Below are positions 9,358 to 20,000 of a stretch of 64,000 bases of DNA, in pieces; the stretch's first letter is position 1, and each line of letters begins with the position of its first letter. The position numbers and the translations under genes were made by a program. The DNA is from Ignelater luminosus (lineage: Eukaryota; Arthropoda; Insecta; Coleoptera; Elateridae): positions 50,645 to 114,644 of the forward strand of contig VTPC01090569.1 of NCBI GenBank assembly GCA_011009095.1. Direction: 5' to 3'. The notes below the pieces were generated by a model. It worked only from the letters and a program-made list of their open reading frames with translations, was not told the origin of the DNA and searched no databases.

Positions 9358-11784
9358 TATATCTGCGTGCATAAAACTTTTAATATATACATTTTTCCAA
9401 TGTTTCTTTTAATGCCACAAATTTTCTAAAGAGTATAACCATTCATAGTTGCAGTCTGACAACTTTTCCTCTTTTTGCTGCTGTGGAAACTTGACAACAT
9501 CTCAAATCTACAAGAAAAAAAACTCGCATATTATTTATAATAAGGACGTCTTAAGTTATAACAGCAAGTAAACAAATAAACGTTGAAAAGTCACCAAAGG
9601 TGGGCGACTGTTTAAGGGTTACTCTCCTCTTCAGCCATCAGTGGTAAATGTAGAAGGTAAATTAGCCGAGAATTACAAGCACATGAACACCAGCCAACCT
9701 GATGATATATTGGATAATGGTGATGAGAACCGAGTTCCTTCTGGGTAACTGTAAACGATACCTCTCTCCATGATAGTATCGTCCAACTAAGTCATTGTGG
9801 TGGATCTTCGCACATTTCTGGTCTTTCGACCAAGGTGACAGTGGAAATGAGTGATGAGGCAGCTCGCAGACTGGAGACTCAGTTTTCTCCGGTTGGGATG
9901 GCAAACTTGCCCAAATGGTGGTGATGAATAATGAATGAAACATTCTCGATCGTCTACACAACGCTGTACAGTGATCAGTCAGTAGTATTCACTCACACGA
10001 ACATTCCTTGAGGTGCTGATAAAAGCCAGAAAGGAGCTGAAGTGGAAAGCATATGTCAGATGTTAGGACCTCTAGTCACAATGAATTCAAGAGCAACCTA
10101 GAATCAAGCAATTTCTAGAGCGTCGTTTCCAGGATTCGTAGAGTTGTCGGTGAATTAATGCAATGCAACAACAATGAGGTGGCTTGGTTGGCAAAATATA
10201 GAGTTGGACGACTAAAACAATGTCGACAGGACACTGCTGATAAAAAGCGATCTTCTAGTAAAATTTGAGAACCATGCTATACTGGTAGTGCTAGCAGGTG
10301 CTGTGGAACTTCGGTGGCTTGCGTGGTGCCTCATCCCTTGACGATCCATCGCAGAATCAACCTGTGGAGATGCTCAGACGACCTGAACCTTCAAACCAGT
10401 GTCTGAAACATGCTAGAGGGAGGCCCGAACTGTACTAACCCTTCTTCATTCTTCTGCAAACAAGTTTTGTATTAAAACTGTGCAGAAATACTTATAAAGG
10501 TTAAGGAATGATAGTGCTGATTCTATAAATAATCTTCAGTAAGTTAACTATTTTTTCCATTTTGTAATGGCATTTTTGGGACGGTAAATCCATTGTTTTG
10601 CTAAAATTGGTATACATATGAAACATATTTTGGCACATTATGCGCTTTTTGAAGGATTAAATTTAAAGATGTTTTCTGTAAATGCTTAGTGGTGCAGGTA
10701 AATACTGACACACTGATTACTACAAATTTGATTAATATTTTGTCCCTTCATAAAATTTCATTTTGAGCTAAACAGAGGCTTTCGAGCCTTTAAAATATTT
10801 TACTTTGAAAACTGAGGAATAAAACACAATCATTGGTTGCAGCTCGAATTGCTCTTGAATTATATTCACTTTTTGCCTACAAACAAAATTATAGTTGAAT
10901 GTCCAGTTTAATTTGAACCAACTGAGGTCTTCAGTCTGGCTCTATACTCTGTACAGTTTTTATTTGGATTTTCAAGTAAATTATCCTATTTGATATTTTT
11001 AAAAATAGGGAGTAATGGTGGCCCGTGAGTCCTTCAAAGAGACCTAGTGTTATAACAGGTGCATCACAAGCAGTAAATCAGGGATCGGTTTTGTTTCGTG
11101 CGCGAACACGATTATTGATTTAAAAAAGCTTTCTCATAATTTTCACAAAGGTTAGGTTTCAATCTTTAGTACTTCATTCTACATTTCTAATAGGATAACA
11201 ACTTCCAACTTCATAAAAATTCCATTTATGCTTCTCCAGATTCAGTTTCAATATCTCATTACATTATAAATGAAAATCGTCGAAATTTCTAAATATTTTG
11301 TAAAAATCTACAGTTGTTCAATAGTACGCCTTCTACCATCGGTGTATATATTACTGTTGATAATTATATGGAAAATCCCTTTACAACGACAACTATGTAA
11401 TCCAACCCACGCGTCCTGTTAGTTCCAACATTGGCCCTTTGGCTGTATAAACCCCAAGGTGATCCCGTTGTCCGGTTCGGTTAACAACATACATAGATCT
11501 GCATACAATAGTTTATCCGAATTTATCATATCGATATAACACTTTAGAGTGAAATTTAGTGCTACAAATTGTTAATTATCTAGATTTTAACCTTGTCTGA
11601 TTTCAGGGACATAACCCCATGAAATTTCTTTGTTTAAAACATAATTACATCTTATCTTTATACCAGCTATCACCTAGAGATGTCAAAATGGTGACTTCAT
11701 GGAACGTTCCTATTCAAAAAACGGTAGATTATCTTGAATTAACTTCAATAATTTTTCATAATTTATATAATAGATAACCGTGTA
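9358..11784. other. Interval with a GC-richer unidentified block (about 9600-10,440)
   Basis: Roughly 9600-10,440 is visibly richer in G and C than its surroundings. It contains a 99-codon minus-strand open frame (9662-9961) with no motif I recognise. The composition suggests an old repeat or exon-like DNA, but neither strand gives a family match by eye. From 10,450 to 11,784 the sequence is ordinary AT-rich DNA without a supported feature. Confidence 0.35.
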
Positions 11785-13053
11785 CGAGGGTGGTCTGAAA
11801 AGTTTCCGACCTAACAAAGATACAAGGCATTTTTTCTGAAAATGTTTTTTTATTTTTCAACATAGTCTCCTTGTAATTCTACACACTTCTCCCAGCGATG
11901 CTCCCATCTCTGTAACCCGTCCAAATAGTACTCGGCATTTTTCTCTGCAAAATAATTGTTCACGAAGGTGATTGCCTCTTCATTTGACGAAAATCTTTGT
12001 CCTCCGAGCGCAATTTTTAGATGAGGGAACAAAAAGAAGTCGCTTGGGGCTAGATCTGGTGAGTAAGGCGGATGGTCAAGCAGTTCAAACCGTAATTCGT
12101 GGATTTTCGCCATGGCAACCGCTGAGGTTGTCTTGGTGAAACAGGATTTTCTTTTTCTGCAAATGTGGCCGTTTTTTCGCAAGTTCTGCCTTCAGCTTGT
12201 CAAGTAATGATGCATAGTATGCTCCTGTAATGGTTTTTCCTTTTTGAAGATAATCGATTAAAATAACTCCATGACTATCCCAAAAAACAGTCGCCATCAC
12301 TTTCCCAGCCGAAACAACAGTTTTTGCTTTTTTTGGAGCCGGTTCCCCTCTTGCAGTCCACTGTTTGGACTGTATTTTTGTTTCGGGCGTATAATGGTGT
12401 ATCCAACTTTCATCTACAGTAATTAATCGGCGCCAAAACTCGGATTTATTTCGCCAAAAGAGCGTTGGAAATATTCATTCGAACACGTTTTTGGTCTAAC
12501 GTGAGCAAACGCGGCACCCAACGCGCGGACAGCTTTCTCATGCCTAAATGTTGATTTAATATGTGACAAACACGTTCTTTTGACACGTTCATAACCTCTG
12601 CTATCTCTCTCACTTTACTTCGGCGGTCGTCTAGCACCATTTGGTGAACTTTGGCGATGTTTTCGTCGGTAGTTGCAGTTTTTGGACGTCCCAAACGTTC
12701 ATCGTCTCCCAAGCTCTTACGGCCACGTTTAAATTCAGCAGCCCAAAATTTCACTGTGGTAAATGATGGTGCAGAGTCCCCATACACAGAGTCCAACTCA
12801 TCTTTTATTTGCGAAGGCGTATTGCCTTTCAAAACCAAATATTTAATGACAGCTCGATACTCGATTTTGTCCATTTTCACAAAGAAAACTCACATCAACT
12901 CACTCAAAGGACTGTTACATAAAAACTGCGCGTCCAAAATGGCTGAAACTTTGGTGAGTAACTGTCAACAGATGAACAACGAAATTCAGTAGCTTTTATT
13001 TACGAGTACTGCCATCTTCACGTTGAGGTCGGAAACTTTTCAGACCACCCTCG
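11785..13053 (-). mobile_element. Complete but inactive mariner transposon
   Basis: A 1269-bp element flanked by TA dinucleotides (11783-11784 and 13054-13055), the classical mariner target duplication. The terminal inverted repeats match perfectly over 28 bp, starting CGAGGGTGGTCTGAAAAG at the left and ending with its complement at the right. The length is that of a full mariner. The transposase lies on the minus strand with about 170 bp of 5' and about 65 bp of 3' non-coding sequence. Intact termini with a broken gene suggest the copy is fairly young, and the ends might still be recognised by a related transposase (inference). Confidence 0.97.
11850..12880 (-). pseudogene. Mariner transposase pseudogene (D,D34D type), two frameshifts
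   Basis: Translation starts at ATG 12880. The N-terminal paired-like helix-turn-helix DNA-binding region covers about residues 1-115 (KFWAAEFKRGRKSL, ERLGRPKTATTDENI), followed by the linker WVPRLLTLDQKR. This frame stops at 12446-12448, but the sequence stays coding in another frame from about 12462 (FWRNKSEFWRRLITVDESW; first catalytic Asp in VDES; then HHYTPETK). The second catalytic Asp is in FHQDN. Immediately after it about 14 bases have been lost near 12126, shifting to a third frame with the third Asp block PPYSPDLAPSDFFLFPHLK. The frame ends at 11850. The total span is that of a full-length gene of about 345 codons. All three acidic residues are still encoded, but no single frame joins them. 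Confidence 0.95.
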
Positions 13054-14173
13054 TATAAACCTTACTTGTTGAATATGTAAATTTATTATTACAAAACGAA
13101 ATGTCATTACTCACACTGTTTATATATTACATATCATATAATGAGGTTACTGAACCTTTTTTCATGATATTCAATGAAAAGCTAAAATATAAAAATTAGA
13201 TCGTTTTCTTTCATGGCAAATCGGGTTGGTGTTTTGTATGTGAAGATCACTCCTTTACACAATGATGTCCAGCTTCATATCTCACATGAAACTGTCAACT
13301 CGATTCGAGCTGAAATATTTTCCTTACTTTCAGAATCCTTTCTTACATTTTTTAGACCTTTCAGATATTTCTAGTAAAGTCGGCAAAGTTGTACTAGAAA
13401 CGAAAGTAGAATCTGAAAATCATTAATTAGGAAAATAAAAGCTTTGAAAGGTTTAAATATATTTGTTGCTGCTAGCTAAATTTTGAAAATAAATCGCTAC
13501 GTATACAATTCATCCTAAACCATTGTACGTAATCGTTACAATAAACGAAACGAGGTAGCATAGGTATTGTTAACACGTTCTTGAATCATTGAAAATGTAA
13601 CAATAGGTCTACAGAAGCAGCAGTTGTCCGAAACCTTTTTTCGTCTTGTAAATTCTACAATAGTACCGCGCTTTTCCGTTTTGCAGCTAACTACAAACGC
13701 GGAAAATGAACAAGGGATAAAAAAAATCTAACAAAAACACTTTGAAACAAAGGACATCAGAGATTTGCTCAACCGATGGCTGCTTTGTATTCTGTGCGAT
13801 GAAGTGACATACGGGGTCAATTGTGTGTTCGATTGCCGACCAACGAGGGATGAACTGACAACCACCGGCCACTGAAACCGAGCGAGCGAGCAGCGAGTTT
13901 CCTGCTCTATCAACGGAATTAGGTAGACGGGTGAGCCTTTCATTAATATGATTGGGGTTACTCGCTGCCGAACTATAATAGACGCACCTGTCGCGACGCC
14001 CGGAGATACAGGCTAGAGGTGTTGATGTATTGCGGATGATGCACTTAAACCATGAATCAAGCTTTATATGTTAATCTGATAGTCTTCTAAGAAGGAGACC
14101 TTCTTTGGCATCGCCTGCCTTTACGGAACCCTGCCCTTGTTGCGAGAGAGCATTACGGTGGTCGGATCTGAAC
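13054..14173. other. Non-coding interval, GC-richer toward right end
   Basis: AT-rich to about 13,780, then mixed composition to 14,173. Two overlapping minus-strand open frames at 13,687-13,943 show no motif and are probably chance. No repeat partner seen in the window. Confidence 0.4.
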
Positions 14174-14300
14174 GCCTACGGCCATCATTAATGGAATACC
14201 TGGTCCCGGACTCTGTCAGATATGTTCTCTTCCTTTATTTATAGGCGGCAGTCGGGATTGCGGTCGAGAGGGATGCACGGTTCACCCCAGTGCCCGGAGC
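14174..14300 (+). pseudogene. 5S rRNA-like sequence (degenerate, tentative)
   Basis: It begins GCCTACGGCCAT, which is how many animal 5S rRNAs start. GAATACCTGGTCCCGG follows, resembling the next 5S segment. After an extra roughly 10-15 bases comes GTCGGGATTGCGGTC...GATGCACGG, resembling the internal control region and loop further 3'. Order and orientation agree with 5S but identity is modest and the spacing is wrong. It could be a decayed 5S pseudogene, the head of a 5S-derived SINE, or coincidence. Confidence 0.3.
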
Positions 14301-15914
14301 TAAATTTCTTTTCTTCAGTTTCAGTGATCTTTTTGACTGACGAACAATGATTAATTAAGGAAGATTCTGATATTTTCATCTTTGTTATTTTCTCTAAGAA
14401 ATAAATCATAATTTTTCTACAAAATGCAGCTCGAACAGCAAAGCACGATACAAAATTCTAAAGGTACAGTTTCTGAAGGAAGTCGTAGAGCAAGGGAGCT
14501 TTTAATTATGAATATTAGTGTGTTTTATTAAATGACTGACGATGCAAAGCAGTTTTAGGGGTACTGTCTTGAGTGCTATATATTCATAAACACTCTCTGT
14601 TCTCAATAATTCAAAGTTTTATTTACCATAATGTCACGTATCTGTTAAATATTTTATCCTAGCGCGTCAAGACGGCATCTATAGGGTTGACGAACACTAC
14701 CGGAGTCGTCTGTATTTGCATGCCGCGCTCCAGATCTGTTCACATGTACGCTTAACATAGAATGCATAATGCAATATTAAAATGGGATGAAGTAACGAAT
14801 CGTCCAAGCGACCAACTTCGTTTCGGGGCTGTCTTTATGGCAATTTTGTTGCAACGTCTTCTATATTGGTTTTATATAATAACACGTTTATTATACGTTT
14901 CCAATGCGAGAACGTATTTTATTATTTATGTACGTAAAACACGTGCCTTAGAATGCATGCGGAACGTGTTGACCGACTTAAAAAGCGCCCCAAACGAATA
15001 ACGAACTTTCAAGTTCGAACTGATTGCGGAGTTGCGCTAAAGATAAATGACTCCACAAATAAGTTTCGATTTCCACGTTTCCGCGGTCGTTCACGGTTAC
15101 CTATATGCAACAGGCCAGCTTTTAGGAATTTCTAAATCAACGCCGTCTACCTCGTTTAACTCTGATGTATTTGTGCAAACCTGAACTTAATTAAGTTCTG
15201 GCGTTGTAAAAATGTAAACAGCATTCAAAAGTTATAAAAATATACCAAGTAGAAGGGTTATTACAAATTTATGAAACCAAAATACATGTGTTTAATTACA
15301 ACTGGCATTTTCGGAAAGCAGAGTAATAAATACATAAATTTTAAAAGAGCGCGTTATATTTTTAAATATGCTTTCTGGACAATTATTGTAAAAATTGTCT
15401 GCGCCACTATAAAAAATATCATGTTCAAAGAAAGGCAGTTTTCAAAACACAAATATATTCAATATTCAAATGTCCAGCTCCTCATTAGGTAATTAAGCGA
15501 AATTCCTTTATTTAAACACTGAAATGTAAAACTTTTCGTTTGTTTATTTTTTAAGTTTGCTTTTACGACCATTTTCCAAACCACCAACGGTTTATGTTTC
15601 ATATTGAATATTATTTACGCTTTTACAGGAGTAATAACAAAACCCCGGATTTTAAGTTAGGATCATAATTATTCTTGCATTAGTAATGTGTGTTTTTGCC
15701 CTTTATGAGATTTCAAAACAAACCGTACGTTGGTTAAACAAAAGCATTTTCTTATTTTATACCATTCTAATTTCGTTTTACTTATATGTATTTGTTGTTT
15801 TAAGTTTATACGGTTTGTTTTATGATTTCATTTTATTAACAAAAGCTTTTTATACTTTCATAAAGGAATTTTCTATTTCCTGTTACAATCCTGACGAAGC
15901 TCATAAATCATTTA
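14301..15914. other. AT-rich non-coding interval
   Basis: Several 60-86-codon open frames (14,762-15,492 and 15,686-15,946, plus) have low-complexity, hydrophobic or basic compositions and no motif. I do not call genes. The last of them runs into the MITE that follows. Confidence 0.45.
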
Positions 15915-16056
15915 CAGTGAAACCTCTCTTAAAGACACTTTCCTAAATCCCAAAACGTTGTAATCTATCAGTTTCTACCACTTCATAGTTTCTAGTTTCT
16001 CTGATTGCAAACATTTTTTTTGCACAGATGCTGTCCGTTATAGAGAAGTTTCACTG
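15915..16056. mobile_element. MITE, CAGTGAAACCTCTCT family, copy 1
   Basis: A 142-bp element between TA dinucleotides (15913-15914 and 16057-16058). It starts CAGTGAAACCTCTCT and ends AGAGAAGTTTCACTG. The interior motifs CCCAAAACGTTGTAATC and GCACAGATGCTGTCCGTTA are shared with the copies at 23,372 and 56,465. TA flanks and the CAGTG termini fit a Tc1/mariner or pogo-like non-autonomous element. Confidence 0.9.
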
Positions 16057-16389
16057 TATTGCATTGCATTTATTTATTTATTGTTGGATGAATTTTCAAT
16101 GCTTAGGTTTAACTTCTCGGGTCAATTTCTTGATCGTTTTTAGTTAGAAATCACGTTGATTTAATGATTGATTGAATCCTGGTTGTTTGTCCCCTTATTG
16201 ATTATCCAGTGTAAGAATACTGCATTTGGTGATACAAGCATGATACTTGGCATGCTTTCTGTAATACCAATATAACTAATATAACCCGCAGTGCTTTTCG
16301 AAATCGGACAAAAAACAAGCTGGCGTCGATTTTTTAAAATGGCTGCAACAACAGTTTCGCAGAATATCAAATACCAGTTGGATAGCTTT

Positions 16390-17079
16390 AGAGGCAAGTT
16401 AAAGAGGTTTAGGACACTATAGAATTGTTTTATGCATTTAGAACCGTCTTGTTGTCAAGAGTCTCCGCAATTTGATGCACTGGCAGCAATTTTTGCTTAC
16501 CACTACTAACAAAGAACCTAGAATTCAAGCAGCCCTTCATGTTTTATAGTAAAAAAGAACACTGGAAGCATTACAGCATCAGAATCGGTAGTGTAAATGA
16601 AAATAGATCCTACTCCATGTGCTGCCATGTTTCTGATTTGGGCAATATGATCTTCCTCTTCCGTAGTAGAACTAGTATGTATGCAATGGAGGTCCCAAAC
16701 AGACACATTATCTTTCAGTTCTTATTTTCAAAGTTCATTCCAATCTCGCTGAATATTTCGCGTTTTGCTGAGTATGTCTTTGAGGCCCAAATAAGTTTGT
16801 CATCCTTTCAATATTTGGTTCCAAATCCATCATCCTATAATTTTCGAATGTTTTAGTTTTGCAAGAAGAGATATAATAGACTAGAGCAGCTTCTTCGTAG
16901 ACAGTTCCATTACTTATCTTAGGAGTGTCGCCAGAAATCCCTTCTAAGAGGTTTTCGAGAGTTTTAAGAATATCGCTACATGATTTTTGTTCTGAAAAAC
17001 TATTCAGATTGGAGCTGACGATAAACAGGCAAGAAAAAAGACTGTCTTCAAACATTTGAAAACTGCTGTTGAGTTGCAT
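16390..17079 (-). pseudogene. TE-associated protein remnant with EADTR/DTDV-like block
   Basis: Two minus-strand open stretches (16,735-17,079 and 16,518-16,706) and short pieces to about 16,390 read in order like a protein found in many invertebrate repeats. The upstream part contains GTVYEEAALVYYISS and KTFENYRMM. The middle has TTEEEDHIAQIRNMAAHG then IFIYTTDSDAVML, matching the usual E-A-D-T-R / H-A / D-T-D-V spacing. The tail has SSGKQKLLPVHQIAETL, like the conserved GTGK...P-x-HEIA segment. Frames change and stops occur. The family's function is unknown to me and I assign none. Whether the open frame at 17,775-18,077 (minus) belongs to the same element cannot be judged. Confidence 0.5.
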
Positions 17080-20000
17080 TTTTTACAAAGATCTGAGTGT
17101 TGTTTTAATTTATTTACAAGTCGGTTTAACAAATAAATTGTGAAGTTTCAAACCATTTTTCTGAACAGATTACAAAATATTTACATTATACGATTGTTAA
17201 GTGAAAAAGCCCAGATTCGAATCAAGACAATTTTTCTTAAATTTCTTTTGAAAAGATGCCTATTGTTCGTGATGTAGGTCTTTATCAACGAAATAATGAT
17301 GGATCTCAGCGATATCTTTATCCTGCTGGTGATCCTGATCTACTTCAAGTGCTGCTATTTTTAACATAGACAGCCAACTATCTTGCATAATTCTAATGGT
17401 CCACTACAAAGAACCAAGGTAGTATCCTCTTCAAAACTATTTGAAAGAAGTGTAATTTGCTTCTATAATTAATAATGAACCGGACAAAAGTCAGCTATAA
17501 ATCTTAAGGTTCAGCTATAAATGCCAAAACTTAAATGTACAGTGTGGTTCAATTTCAATAGGATTAACTCAAAGTTGAATTTTTAAATGGACCATTCAAA
17601 AAATTAAACTTTAAGTTACAGCGCAGTCATGGAAAGGACTAGAAAAAAACGACTGACAGCATTAAATTTGACGTTAGAAAGTGCTTCAACAAGGCTAAAA
17701 TGATTTTGTTCTAGCTTCAAAAATAAAAGAGTTACAGCAAAATGAAGAAATAGGCCATTTTTCACTTTTTCTCTCTAGGGAAAAAACAAAACACGGCAGC
17801 TTATTTCTAGCAACGGTAATGGAATAAGCATGAAAAAAGGGTCGAAAGTATCTAAGCCGTTTTTATTTATCTGCGCTAATAAGAAAGTTACCCATTTAAT
17901 CCCATCGAAATTGGACCACACTGTACGACATAAACTAGCTTGTTCGGCTATCCATGTTTCAAATTGTGTCTCTAATGTACGTGAATTCTTTGATGTCTTG
18001 GTAACGTCTGTCATTTTGAAAAAAAATTCTTTCGCTGTCTCTCCAGATTTCAGTTTGCAAGAAGGAAAACCATTCAAGAATTGATCTCGTCATATTTGTC
18101 TGGTCGGTAGACATGGTTAGTAATTTTCTTTATGACATATATGTTTTGTAACAAACCACTGATGGATTAGACTTGATATTACCAACTGTTTTCGAGATAT
18201 GAGCTATGTGTCAAAAAACGCAAAAGACGATCAGTGATGCTTGTATTACCTGAAAACCACTCTCTCACTATTGCTGATAGTCTCATTTTGATGGGACAAA
18301 ATGTTCTTGAGATCAAGATCCCATCTTGCTAAAACCAGTGTTACTTAAAATATGGAATATCTGTTATAAAAATAAAACACAAACGATCTGCTGCCCTGAA
18401 TTTCTGAAAATTACTCATAAGAATTCAAGTCTCTGAATAAAACCAACGGTTTTTGAGATATGGGATATCTGTCCAAGGACAGATCTCTACAGGACAAGAG
18501 AATTTTAAAATCGGTTAACCACCAGTTCTGACAACACAGAATATTTAGAAAAAAAAGGAAAAACTGCTGAAGAGCTTCCGGTTTGAAATTTTATCAAATT
18601 CCAATAAAAAGACAAAAGACAGAAAGGAAGAAATAAACGCAGTTTGAACAAAAAATCTAAAACCGCCAAGTAAAATGCACAAAAAAATTCCTTGAGTTTA
18701 AGATGCGAAGTTTTTCTGCAATTTCAAAATAATAAATTAAAGTTCGTCAATGCTTTTCATAACAACCAATAGGGCAAAGTTCTAACTACCATAGTTCAAC
18801 GAGAATTAATTTAGCAAAGCAAATGTGTGCATGTATGACTAATACCTGGAGACTTATCTGTAGTTTTTAAATTAAAATTACAATTTTAGGAACAAAAACG
18901 GCGTTTTTCAACGAAAAGAATTGAAAATTTCTATTTTCTTTTTTAAACACTAGATACTACTAGGTGTCAGACTTCAGAACGCTTGGGAGTCTAGAACATT
19001 AAAATTCCCTTTTAAAATTTATCAAATAAGGAATTTGAAGTATTGTTCTTGTTATTTTATTTTGTTTTCGATTATTATTATGATTAAAACCTCCAAGTTT
19101 GGTCGGTATTGTTACTGTTTATTAAAAGATTATTAGATTTGCAAGAAATAGATGATTTTTGTCGTAAATAAAGGTTACGTAATATGTATAATACACGTTG
19201 AGTTAAACGAATTTACACTGTCAAACAAAAAATATGTTTCAAAGTAAATTGTTTTTATTATTAAAAATGTTTCAAGATACATTTTAAATATTTGAGTATA
19301 CGAACAGATGAAAGTGAAAAAAACTGCTCACTTTATAGCAAAAATAAAAATTTTTATAAATTTTAAGAAGCTTTCAGTCAAGTGTTTTCGTTTTAAGCAG
19401 TTAATATAAAAAATCTTTATGTTACTTTTCAAGCTGAAATAACATTTAATATATCAAGTTTTCCTATTACTATTGCAAAAAAGTATTATTCTCTGGTAGA
19501 TTTTCTAACTTCTTTTAATTTTTTGTTAATCGCGTTGTTTGAAAGTAGATAATAAACCAATATACAAATAAAGATAAATATAAGTATAAAGAATGCATAG
19601 AACAGAATCTAGGCATTTCCATTCAATAAAAGAGAATGTTTACAGAGATATTTATTTCAGGAAAACCACTTCAAATTTGAATGGATGTAAGGATTTTGGA
19701 AAATGTAAATAAATTGAAAAGTAACTTATCCGTAGATCTTCATATTCTTAGTCGTTTCCGATGACATATCTAATTTAATCCACCTATTCTTTTGAAAAGG
19801 GTTCTTTGAAGTAATAGCTGAAATAATTTAAATGATAACATCTACTGAGTATCTTTTGAAGTCTCCATATTATTCGATCTACGGTGAACTACGCACATAT
19901 TGCTTCACTTGATTTTAATGATAAAAATGTAATTAGAATTCAAATATTGAATACAATAATCTGAAGAGTTGCGTTGATAGAAATGCTTTTTAAACAAGTT

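Noticed and set aside
12651-12992. 113-codon plus-strand open frame
   Set aside because: Antisense to the mariner transposase N-terminus.
17775-18084. Overlapping opposite-strand open frames of 84 and 100 codons
   Set aside because: The minus-strand one has a somewhat protein-like look (TLETQFETWIAEQ) but no family could be supported; kept as unassigned.
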